A stretch of DNA of 64,000 nucleotides from Saccharibacillus alkalitolerans. Its GTDB lineage: Bacteria > Bacillota > Bacilli > Paenibacillales > Paenibacillaceae. Below the pieces are notes generated by a model. It did no database searches, was not told where the DNA came from, and worked only from the letters and a program-made list of their open reading frames with translations. Shown in pieces: positions 8,350 to 15,420 of the stretch. The stretch spans positions 248,001 to 312,000 of the forward strand of contig NZ_JAAFGS010000004.1 of the NCBI RefSeq assembly GCF_011090185.1, written 5' to 3'. Made by a program: the position numbers and the translations under genes. Position 1 is the stretch's first letter; each line of letters begins with the position of its first letter.

Positions 8350-9621
8350 TCAATGGAACGGACAGCCGCGGACGGCTCCGGCCTGCCGCTCACCGGCTTC
8401 AACCCTCTTTCGAACGCTCCCGGTATCGGAAGCATCGGGCGCCGCAGTCGTTCCCGTAACCGGGCAGACGCCGGCCGGAACTTGCGCGGCGGCTTTGTCC
8501 GAGCCCTTTTCGCCTACCCGGGCGGCATACGGCTTTTTCCCGTAAAAGAAGTTCGGCTTCACGATCGTATTGTCGTAGCGTTTATGGAACACATGCGTCG
8601 TCGCGGGCGCCATCGGCGGAATGAGCCAGGCCCAGTTGCCGGTCACGGCGCGGCCCGCTTCCTGTTCGCGCTTCTCGAACGTCTCGAACTGCGCGGCGGC
8701 CGTATGGTGATCGATCATGCTTACGCCGGCGGCCCGGTACGATTCCAGCACCGCGACGTTCAGTTCGACCAGCGCGCGGTCCTGCCAGAGCGAGCTGCGG
8801 CGGCTGCGATCGAGTCCCATGAGGTCCGCGACGGCCGGCAGCAGGTTGTACCGTCCTTCGTCGGCGAAATTGCGCGCTCCGATCTCCGTGCCCATATACC
8901 AGCCGTTGAACGGCGCGCCTCCGTAGCGAATGCCGCCGATCTCCAGCCGCATGCCGGAAACGGCCGGCACGGCGTACCATTTGAGCCCCAGCTCGTCGAA
9001 GCCCGGCAGGTCGGGATGCCGAATGTCGACCTCGAGCACTTTTTCCCGCGGCAGCTCGAACCATTTGGGCGCTCCGCCGTCAAGCTGAATCACCAGCGGC
9101 AGCACGTCGAAGTCCGTTCCTTCGCCCTTCCAGCCCAGCTGCCGGCAGACTTCCGTGAACTCCAGCGAAGCAGGATCGCCGACCCTGCGGCCGTCTTCCG
9201 TTTCGTAGCCGGCGTATCGGATCAGCTGCTCGTTCCACAGCCGCGCCCCTGGCCGCTCTCCCTGCTCGGGTCTCAAGACCGTGATCGTCGGCCGGATACG
9301 CCCCCGGTTCGTCGCATAATCCAAATGTTCAAACAGCGCTTCCGCAATCTCCTCTTCGGAAGAAGCATCCCGGCGGTCGATCACGTGCAGGCTGTCCCAC
9401 GGCAGTCGGCCGATGCAGCGATTGCTGTTCCGCCAAGCCATTCGCGCGCCGTGCCGCAGCTCTTCGTACGTGTGGCGATACGTGCCGCTCTCCTCAATCT
9501 CCCGGGCGATCTCCCGAATCCGAAGCTCCGTTTCTTCGCCGGTCCGTCCCAGTTCCGCATAACATTCCCGGATAAAAAGCTCCGCTTCCGCAAAAAGAGC
9601 AGGCTGCTCATTCATTGCCAT
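8350..9621 (-). CDS. nos: Bacterial nitric oxide synthase, oxygenase domain, with C-terminal extension
   Basis: NOS oxygenase that oxidises arginine to citrulline and NO using an external reductase. The heme thiolate ligand is Cys69 in WRNSNRCIGR; the GWYMGTEIGARN and NWAWLIPP segments of the substrate and pterin pocket are intact. Bacillus-type enzymes end near residue 365 (FFYGKKP here at about 362), yet this protein runs to 423 residues. The extra tail is Ala/Gly-rich and holds two Cys-Pro dipeptides (GVCPVTG and the terminal CPFH). There is no reductase domain. The ATG at 9621 has an AAGGCGGGG site. In Gram-positives, NO from this enzyme protects against oxidative stress and antibiotics, which fits the neighbouring PerR-boxed dps gene; a regulatory link is inference. 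Confidence 0.93.
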   Translation of the reverse strand: MAMNEQPALFAEAELFIRECYAELGRTGEETELRIREIAREIEESGTYRHTYEELRHGARMAWRNSNRCIGRLPWDSLHVIDRRDASSEEEIAEALFEHLDYATNRGRIRPTITVLRPEQGERPGARLWNEQLIRYAGYETEDGRRVGDPASLEFTEVCRQLGWKGEGTDFDVLPLVIQLDGGAPKWFELPREKVLEVDIRHPDLPGFDELGLKWYAVPAVSGMRLEIGGIRYGGAPFNGWYMGTEIGARNFADEGRYNLLPAVADLMGLDRSRRSSLWQDRALVELNVAVLESYRAAGVSMIDHHTAAAQFETFEKREQEAGRAVTGNWAWLIPPMAPATTHVFHKRYDNTIVKPNFFYGKKPYAARVGEKGSDKAAAQVPAGVCPVTGTTAAPDASDTGSVRKRVEAGERQAGAVRGCPFH

Positions 9622-9639
9622 TACACCCCGCCTTGTAAA

Positions 9640-9651
9640 TGATTAGAATCA
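9640..9651. promoter_or_regulatory. Possible operator upstream of nos
   Basis: TGATTAGAATCA is a 5-2-5 inverted repeat in the nos leader, 19 bases from the start codon. It resembles a partial Fur/PerR-type box, but the match is too short to name a regulator. No other feature is supported in 9652-9839. Confidence 0.3.
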
Positions 9652-9839
9652 CATCTATCTGTATCATAAGGCAGTATTGTAAGTAATAAGCGTCTCTTTC
9701 GGGGCAATTTGGTGTCAAAAAGATAGAGCGGCGCGTATGCCAAAAAGCCGGGCCGACCGCTCCGCTGGGGGCGGGCAGACCGGATCCGGCCGGATGAATC
9801 ATTTTCAATACTTGAACGGGATCGGAAAACGACAGGAGC

Positions 9840-10313
9840 TTAGCGTCCCAGGTAAGCTTCCAGCATCCAAACGTCTTTTTCGATAGCCGCTTTGAGGCCG
9901 ATCAGCATATCTTCGGTCGCCTTGTCTTCCAGCGCTCCGGCGATTTCGATCGCTTCTTCAAGCTCGGACGCCTCCGTGCGGAAGTCCCGGATCACGATGT
10001 CGACCATCTCTTCGGCCGTCTCTCCGCCTTTTGCTTCGGCCACGCTCGTCAACTCGAGGTGCTCGCGCATCGTGGCCGCGGGCGATCCGCCGATCGTCAG
10101 CAGACGCTCCGCCACTTCGTCCATCCGCTCGGCGGCCGCGTTGTAGAATTCTTCGAACTTGGCGTGCAGCGTGAAGAAATTCGTGCCTTTTACATACCAG
10201 TGAAAGTTATGCAGTTTCGTGTACAGCACGGACCAATCGGCTACCTGCTTATTAAGCGCGCGGTGCAGTTCGGCTGCGGCATCGACATTCGCGTTCGTTT
10301 TTACGGTTTCCAT
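9840..10313 (-). CDS. dps: Dps family ferritin-like DNA-binding protein
   Basis: A 157-residue dodecameric mini-ferritin that oxidises and stores iron with hydrogen peroxide, protecting DNA. The ferroxidase signature is complete: the His of LHNFHWYVKG (about residue 38), and the Asp/Glu cluster FTLHAKFEEFYNAAAERMDEVAER (about 47-71, seen in two parts). The length is normal for MrgA/Dps of Firmicutes. Start codon context: GGGAGCGAACATAAC before the ATG. A near-perfect PerR box sits between the -10 element and the ribosome binding site, so peroxide induction by loss of PerR repression is expected, as for B. subtilis mrgA. The N-terminus lacks the long Lys-rich tail of E. coli Dps, so DNA binding is uncertain. 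Confidence 0.93.
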   Translation of the reverse strand: METVKTNANVDAAAELHRALNKQVADWSVLYTKLHNFHWYVKGTNFFTLHAKFEEFYNAAAERMDEVAERLLTIGGSPAATMREHLELTSVAEAKGGETAEEMVDIVIRDFRTEASELEEAIEIAGALEDKATEDMLIGLKAAIEKDVWMLEAYLGR

Positions 10314-10339
10314 GTTATGTTCGCTCCCTTATTTTAAAT

Positions 10340-10371
10340 TTAGACTTATTCTAAATCTTGTTTAAATTATA
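10340..10371 (-). promoter_or_regulatory. dps promoter with PerR box
   Basis: On the minus strand a consensus TATAAT (10366-10371) is followed by TTAGAATAAGTCTAA (10340-10354). This matches 14 of 15 positions of the PerR consensus TTAGAATNATTCTAA. Its place downstream of the -10 suits repression. Confidence 0.75.
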
Positions 10372-10473
10372 GCACTCTTATTTCAAAAAAGCGAGCATTT
10401 GCCGAAAGTTTTTTCACGAAATTGAGCGGCGGCCGAAACGGCGATCCCCGCCCGCCCGATCGCCGCAGCAGAC

Positions 10474-10506
10474 AAAAAAAGCGCCTTCCTTAATTAAGGA
10501 AGGCGC
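10474..10506 (-). terminator. Terminator of the nucleoside hydrolase gene
   Basis: A 26-base perfect palindrome (10481-10506), GCGCCTTCCTTAA with its mirror, is followed on the minus strand by seven T residues (10474-10480). Confidence 0.85.
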
Positions 10507-10533
10507 CGGGCCAGAACGAATCAGGAGCGCTGC

Positions 10534-10637
10534 GGTATCGGCTTGCGCAGCAAGACGCGAGGCACGAGCGTATTACTTACGCTCTGGTATCGGCTTACGC
10601 AGCAAGACGCAAGGCACGAGCGTCTTACTTGCGCTCG
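10534..10637. repeat. Two tandem 52-bp repeats at the 3' end of the nucleoside hydrolase gene
   Basis: The units 10534-10585 and 10586-10637 agree at 47 of 52 positions. The gene-proximal copy contains the last codons and stop of the hydrolase (Glu-Arg-Lys-stop). The distal copy repeats the same codons and stop after the real end. Each unit also holds GAGCG...CGCTC, able to form a small hairpin. The event looks like a past tandem duplication of the gene's 3' end. Confidence 0.85.
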
Positions 10638-11575
10638 TGCGCGGCCCCTTTCGCCAGCTCCGTGATGTAGTCGAAGAAGCCGGCTCCGTCGACGTCGTAC
10701 ACGAGCTGTACGGGCCGTCCGTCGGCCGTCTCGACCGTGCGTCCCTGGCTGGGGCCGTCCGGAATGACGATCGCGTTTACGGTGCGGCGTTCCACCAGCT
10801 CCGGCTTGCCGAGCGAAGCGGTCGTCAGCACGTCCCACAGGTAATACGTCGAATTCGTCTCCATGTAGACGAGCGGCGGGCAAAAAGCGTAGCACTGTCC
10901 CAGGAAGTCCACGCCTTCGAAACGGCGCTCCGACGCCCAGCGATTGCGAACCGCCGGCGTCAGCGGAACCTTGTTCGTGCTTTCCAGGGCGACGAGATCG
11001 ATCTCGATGCCGCTGCGGAATACGCGATCGGCCGCTTCCGGGTCCCAGAACACGTTCCACTCCGCCGTGCCGTCGTGTTCCGGTTCCTGCACGTTGCCCG
11101 TCTGGAACGTGCCGCCCATCCAGAACAGGCGGGCGATCTTCTCTTCGATCTCCGGCGCTTCGTCCAACGCGCGCGCCAGATCGGTCAGCGGTCCGGTGAA
11201 CAGCAGCGTCGTCTGTCCTTCCGTGCGCTTGACCGTGTCGATCAGGTGCCGGTGCGCCGGAAGAGGCGACAGCGGAGCTTCCATAGTGCCCGACTCGTTC
11301 AGAATCGGCAGCGCGTCCACGAAGAACGAATGCATGCGCCATTCCGCCGGGAACGGATTTTTGCCTCGGGAATTGGACTTCGCCACTTCCACGGCCCGTC
11401 CCCTGCCGAAGCGGTCGATGATTTTGCGGCTGGCGTCGGTCGCCGGTTCCAGATAACCGTCGGCCGGAATGACCGATACGCCGGTGACTTCCGCGTCTTC
11501 CATTTGCAGCAGCAGGAACAGCGAGACCAGATCGTCCACGCCGCCGTCATGATTGAAATATACCGGTGTTTTCAA
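10625..11575 (-). CDS. Nucleoside hydrolase, IUNH family
   Basis: A 316-residue enzyme that hydrolyses the N-glycosidic bond of nucleosides for base salvage. The calcium-binding N-terminal motif, DxDxxxDD in most members, is NHDGGVDD here, so the first Asp is Asn; this variant may shift substrate choice. The middle LLFTGPLTDLARAL and the C-terminal VYDVDGAGFFDYI fit the family fold. I chose TTG at 11575 as start (product MKTPVYFNHDGG) because GGAGAG lies 8 bases upstream and the protein then begins at the first beta strand; longer in-frame starts up to 11620 have no ribosome binding site. A promoter lies about 80 bases upstream. The gene appears to stand alone, so the physiological nucleoside is unknown. 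Confidence 0.87.
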   Translation of the reverse strand: MKTPVYFNHDGGVDDLVSLFLLLQMEDAEVTGVSVIPADGYLEPATDASRKIIDRFGRGRAVEVAKSNSRGKNPFPAEWRMHSFFVDALPILNESGTMEAPLSPLPAHRHLIDTVKRTEGQTTLLFTGPLTDLARALDEAPEIEEKIARLFWMGGTFQTGNVQEPEHDGTAEWNVFWDPEAADRVFRSGIEIDLVALESTNKVPLTPAVRNRWASERRFEGVDFLGQCYAFCPPLVYMETNSTYYLWDVLTTASLGKPELVERRTVNAIVIPDGPSQGRTVETADGRPVQLVYDVDGAGFFDYITELAKGAAHERK

Positions 11576-11655
11576 ACGTTCCACTCTCCAATACCCGTCG
11601 GTCGTTAACCCTCGCGTCAATCTTCATTTATTGCCTACCCGTCACAACACTATTC

Positions 11656-11684
11656 ATTATGCCCCGCGCGGCCAAGCGAGTAAA
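11656..11684 (-). promoter_or_regulatory. Candidate SigA promoter of the nucleoside hydrolase gene
   Basis: Minus strand: TTTACT (11679-11684), 17-base spacer, CATAAT (11656-11661). Confidence 0.55.
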
Positions 11685-11714
11685 GGCTATTCGGAAAAAT
11701 CGCGAAACGGCGCG

Positions 11715-11782
11715 AAAAAAGCGCGCTTCCGCCTCCGAAGTCCGGCTTGCGAAGGCCGGCGGCGTTCGAAGTGAGCGGAAGC
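11715..11782 (-). terminator. Terminator of the MMPL transporter gene
   Basis: The outer arms GCTTCCGC / GCGGAAGC enclose a second hairpin (CCGGC / GCCGG). On the minus strand a run of six T follows (11715-11720). Confidence 0.55.
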
Positions 11783-11836
11783 CTGAGGCGGGCGCGGCCC
11801 GCATGCCGGGCTTCGCGGAATCGTCGGACGGGCCGT

Positions 11837-14059
11837 TTACGTCGTCCGCGCAGACGCCGCCGGGTCTTCCGTCCGCTCGGGTGCGCGTCCCGGCCAGAAC
11901 GCCGCCCGGCCGAGCAGCGCCGTGATCGCCGGAACGAGGAACGGACGCACGATAAACGTATCGAGCAGCACGCCCAGCGCCGCGACGACTCCGAACTGGA
12001 CGAGCACCTGGATCGGCAGCGATGCCAGAACGGCGAACGTGCCCGCCAGAATGACGCCGGCCGAAGTAATCACGGTGCCGGTCTCTCCGACGCCTTCGCG
12101 AATCGCCTGCTTGAGCGGCAGTCTGCGGCTTTTTTTCCAAATGCTCGAGATCATGAAGATGTTATAGTCCTCTCCGAGCGCAACGAGGAACACGAACGCG
12201 TACAGCGGAATCGCGCCCTGAATCGCTTCCTGCCCGAGCACGTGATGCAGGATGAGCCAGCCCAGCCCCAGCGCGGAAAAGTAAGACAGCACGACGGTCG
12301 CGATCAGATAGACCGTCGCTACCACCGAACGCAGGTAAGCCAGCAGCAGAAGCGCGATCAAACCGATGACGACCGGGATGATCAGGTCCGTATCCCGATC
12401 GGTCGCCGCGCGCGTATCGGTCTGCGTCGCCGTCTGCCCGCCGATCCATACTTTTTCTTCCGGGGATCCGACGCCGGCTTCCGTCAGCGCCGATTCCGCC
12501 GCCGTCCGAATCTCTCCGATATCGTCCATCGCTTCGTTCGAATACGGATTGACGTTCAGTTTCACGCTGTACGATTGGATATTCGCGTTTTCCGCTCCCT
12601 TTTCCGGCTCGGCTACCTCGTCGACGAAAGGAAGTCCGGCCAATTTCTCCCGCATCCCCGTCTCTTTGCCTTCGGAGTCGGCCATGACTTGAACGGGCGC
12701 CAGTTCGCCGGGCGTAAAGCCTTCCGCGATAGCGCCGAACCCTTCGACGGACGGCATGTCCGAAGGGAAGGCGGACAGCAGATCGTAAGTGAATCGGATT
12801 TGCGAAGAAGCCGCGGCCAACCCGCCCAGCACGATCAACGAAGCGATCACGACCGTCCAGGGACGGGTCGTCACGACGCGGCCGATTCGGCTGTCTTTTT
12901 TCTTGGCACGCCGCACCGGCTTGTTTTTGCGGCGCGCCCGTTCTTCTTCCATCTCCGGCGTGCGCGGCACGAACGGGAAGAAAGAAGCCCGGCCGATGAT
13001 CGCCAGCAGCGCGGGCACCAGCGTCAGGCTCGCGATGCCCATAATGAGGATCGCCACGCCGAACGGCACCGCGAATCGGTGGTAGGCGCCGTACTGGGCC
13101 AGCAGCAGCGTGAACAGCGACAGCACGACGGTCAGTCCGCTCATCGCGATGGCGCCGGACGAGCCGGAGATCGCGGCTTTCAGCGCGCTGCGTTTATCGG
13201 CCGTCTCCGTCAGGCACTGACGGAAGCGGGTGATCAGGAATAGACAATAGTCCGTTCCCGCGCCGAACAGCAGGACCGTCATAATCGAAATGCCCTGCGA
13301 GTCGGCCGTGATCCAGCCCCGGTCGGCCAGCGTTCCCAGTACCGGACTGATGACCAGATACGCGAAACCTACGGCTGCGATCGGAATGAGGGCCAGAATC
13401 GGCGAACGGTAAATCAACAGCAGAATAACGAGAACCAGCAGTACCGTAGCAATCAGCAGCGACACGTCGGCGTTTTGGAACAGCGCGCCTCCGTCGATCG
13501 CGATGCCGACCGGTCCCGTCACGCGGGCGGATAATTCTTCCGTCCCCGTCGGCGCCGCGAACGGATCGCCGCCCAGAACGGAAAGCGCGCGCGCTTTAAG
13601 CTGTTCCACGTCTTCCTTGAGCTCGTCGGTGTCCGCCTCTTCGGCAAAATTGATCGGCAGCACGATCGTGCTGCCGTCTTCCGACAGCAGCGCCTGACGG
13701 GCGGGAGCCGGAAGTCGATGCAGCGGCAGCAGACCTTCCTGCTGCGGCAGCGGATCGGCTTCCAGCGACTCCGTCAGCTTCGCCAATCCGTTCAAGTCTT
13801 CATCGCCGAGTCCTCCGCTGCGGCTCCAGACCAGCAGCGCCGGCTGTCCGCCGTCGCCGGGGAATTCCCGTTCCGCGACCTGCGCCGCCTGTACGGACGG
13901 ATAATTGTCGCCCAGGTTGGCCGCTCCGTTGTCTTCCCGCTCGCCTACCCCCGGCCAGATCACGTTCAGCAGGACCGCCGCGGCGATCCAGATCGCCAGG
14001 ACGACCCAACGTCCGATAGGGCCGGACAATGCGCCGGAGATTCCTTTTCCGTCTTTCAT
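11837..14059 (-). CDS. MMPL-family (RND-type) membrane transporter, YdfJ-like
   Basis: A 740-residue inner-membrane transporter with the duplicated MMPL/SSD architecture: TM1 at about residues 17-36, a ~150-residue extracytoplasmic loop, five or six TMs at about 190-360, then a second half with a large loop (about 420-560) and five TMs to about 715. GAGTDYCLFLITRFRQ (first half) and ALGEDYNIFMISSIWKKSRR (second half) are the conserved TM4/TM10-type segments with acidic residues for proton coupling. Family members export lipids, siderophores or drugs. The start has AACAGGAGGAAAAG before the ATG. The promoter overlaps two copies of an inverted repeat, so expression is probably induced by a ligand of a TetR- or MarR-type repressor, which suggests detoxification. 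No regulator gene is adjacent. Confidence 0.9.
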   Translation of the reverse strand: MKDGKGISGALSGPIGRWVVLAIWIAAAVLLNVIWPGVGEREDNGAANLGDNYPSVQAAQVAEREFPGDGGQPALLVWSRSGGLGDEDLNGLAKLTESLEADPLPQQEGLLPLHRLPAPARQALLSEDGSTIVLPINFAEEADTDELKEDVEQLKARALSVLGGDPFAAPTGTEELSARVTGPVGIAIDGGALFQNADVSLLIATVLLVLVILLLIYRSPILALIPIAAVGFAYLVISPVLGTLADRGWITADSQGISIMTVLLFGAGTDYCLFLITRFRQCLTETADKRSALKAAISGSSGAIAMSGLTVVLSLFTLLLAQYGAYHRFAVPFGVAILIMGIASLTLVPALLAIIGRASFFPFVPRTPEMEEERARRKNKPVRRAKKKDSRIGRVVTTRPWTVVIASLIVLGGLAAASSQIRFTYDLLSAFPSDMPSVEGFGAIAEGFTPGELAPVQVMADSEGKETGMREKLAGLPFVDEVAEPEKGAENANIQSYSVKLNVNPYSNEAMDDIGEIRTAAESALTEAGVGSPEEKVWIGGQTATQTDTRAATDRDTDLIIPVVIGLIALLLLAYLRSVVATVYLIATVVLSYFSALGLGWLILHHVLGQEAIQGAIPLYAFVFLVALGEDYNIFMISSIWKKSRRLPLKQAIREGVGETGTVITSAGVILAGTFAVLASLPIQVLVQFGVVAALGVLLDTFIVRPFLVPAITALLGRAAFWPGRAPERTEDPAASARTT

Positions 14060-14143
14060 CTTTTCCTCCTGTTCGGCATCTTCGGCATGCCTGTTCGTTA
14101 TAAATCCGCAAAAATATCTCTCGAAAAATCCGACTCGGCCGAT

Positions 14144-14197
14144 AATGACCGGCTAGTCATTCCAACACATTATGACTCATCGGTCATTCGCGGTCAA
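14144..14197 (-). promoter_or_regulatory. MMPL promoter with two repressor operators
   Basis: Minus strand: TTGACC (14192-14197), 17-base spacer, CATAAT (14169-14174). Two copies of the same inverted repeat, (A)ATGAC-N6-GTCAT(T), occur at 14144-14161 and 14171-14188, centres 27 bp apart. One fills the spacer and -10 element; the other lies just downstream of it. The layout is typical of TetR-family repression. Confidence 0.65.
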
Positions 14198-14222
14198 CCC
14201 TTTATTCCGTTTCCGGAAATGC

Positions 14223-14264
14223 AAAGAGCCGGGAACGCTATCGTTCGCGCGTTCCCGGCTCTTT
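14223..14264. terminator. Terminator of the lipid kinase gene
   Basis: A perfect 16-bp inverted repeat (14223-14238 / 14249-14264) with a 10-base loop. The T-run is short on the minus strand and longer on the plus strand. Confidence 0.7.
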
Positions 14265-14279
14265 TATGAAGATAAAGCG

Positions 14280-15233
14280 TCAGCTTCCGAACAACCCCGG
14301 ACCGGAACCGCTGTCGGCAGGTTCGTCAGACAGAAGGCCGGCCGCTTCGGGACCGTAGAAAAAGCGCAGTTTGGCAGGGAGCACCGAAATCTCGGCCGGC
14401 GTCTGCAGATAGACTTCTCCGTCGCTGTCGATCCGTTTCGGCTCATCCGTCTCGATGCGAAGCGAAGAGGTGCGAATGTATTCGATCACGCCCCCGCTCT
14501 CGCGATAATCGGTCAGGTCGCCGCCGTTCAGCACCTGCCAGGCGAGCGAAAGTCCGGCTTCGCGCACGATGAGCACGTCAAGCATTCCGTCATGCAGTCC
14601 GTCTCCCGCGAACGGAAGCTTCGCCGTCCCCAGCGAGCGGCCGTTGGCCGCCAGAATCATAACCGCTTCGCTGTCGACGACGCCCTCGTCGTGCGTCAGT
14701 CGAAACCCGAACGGTTCGGCCTGCCGCAGCGTCCGCAGCGTGCTGAGAAAATAACTCAGCTTGCCCATCCGTTCCTTTTGTTCCGAGTCGATATTTTCCG
14801 ACGTCTCGGTGATCAGGCCGATACCGACGAAGTTCGTGAAAATCCGGCCGTTAATCGTGCCTACATCCGTATCCAGCACCCGTCCGGCCAGCACTTCTTC
14901 CGCCGCGCGCCCTACCTGCATCGGCAGTTGAAGCGTGCGGGCAAAGTCGTTGCAGGTTCCGCCCGGCAGTACCGCGATTTCGGGCGCCCGAGCGGCCGCC
15001 GCAGCCCCGTTGATGCACTCGTGTACCGTGCCGTCTCCGCCGAGCAGCAGCAGCAGGTCGTAGTCCCCGCCTCGCTCGCGGCATATTTTTTCGCCGTCCC
15101 CCGGCTCGACGGTCTGGGCCAGCGTAAGTTCGCCGACTTCCCCCGCCAACGCTTCCACCGCTTCGCCGAGCTGTCCCGCTTTTTCTTTACCGGCTTTCCG
15201 GTTATACACCAGCATGGCTTTTTCCCAACGCAT
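14280..15233 (-). CDS. Diacylglycerol/lipid kinase family protein (YegS/BmrU type)
   Basis: A 317-residue cytoplasmic lipid kinase of the DAGK catalytic family. The ATP-binding glycine motif GGDGTVHEC is at about residues 68-76, followed by VLPGGTCNDFARTL, the second phosphate-binding loop. The C-terminal beta-sandwich contains DGMLDVLIV and the Asp-rich IETDEPKRIDSDGE segment typical of this group. It likely phosphorylates diacylglycerol or a related lipid for phospholipid recycling. The open frame runs on to 15629, but that extension overlaps the next gene. GGGAG 8 bases before the ATG at 15233 fixes the start, and VYNRKAGK then lies near the N-terminus as in homologues. It is probably transcribed alone, 187 bases after the GGDEF/EAL gene and beyond its hairpin. 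Confidence 0.88.
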   Translation of the reverse strand: MRWEKAMLVYNRKAGKEKAGQLGEAVEALAGEVGELTLAQTVEPGDGEKICRERGGDYDLLLLLGGDGTVHECINGAAAAARAPEIAVLPGGTCNDFARTLQLPMQVGRAAEEVLAGRVLDTDVGTINGRIFTNFVGIGLITETSENIDSEQKERMGKLSYFLSTLRTLRQAEPFGFRLTHDEGVVDSEAVMILAANGRSLGTAKLPFAGDGLHDGMLDVLIVREAGLSLAWQVLNGGDLTDYRESGGVIEYIRTSSLRIETDEPKRIDSDGEVYLQTPAEISVLPAKLRFFYGPEAAGLLSDEPADSGSGPGLFGS

Positions 15234-15372
15234 ACGCTCATCTCCCGTTCGCTTGATCACGAACCGGCGATCCCGGTCCTCGTCTCTACTTATTACCCAG
15301 AGACGAAGGAGGCGGATGCAGATCGCCGAAAGCAATACCCGAAAAACGTCCGAAAAAGCGGCATGACAAACG

Positions 15373-15416
15373 AGCTCCCCGCACGCCCGGTCTCTTGCGC
15401 GGGCGTACGGGGAGCT
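15373..15416 (-). terminator. Hairpin after the GGDEF/EAL gene
   Basis: A 17-bp inverted repeat with one mismatch (15373-15389 / 15400-15416) directly behind the stop codon. The T-run is poor, so termination may be incomplete. Confidence 0.55.
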
Positions 15417-15420
15417 GCGG

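Noticed and set aside
7825-9642. 605-codon plus-strand frame across the SDR and NOS genes
   Set aside because: It overlaps two well-supported genes (one sense, one antisense) and crosses a terminator.
9608-9808. 66-codon minus-strand frame upstream of nos
   Set aside because: Overlaps the nos start, no ribosome site, no family resemblance.
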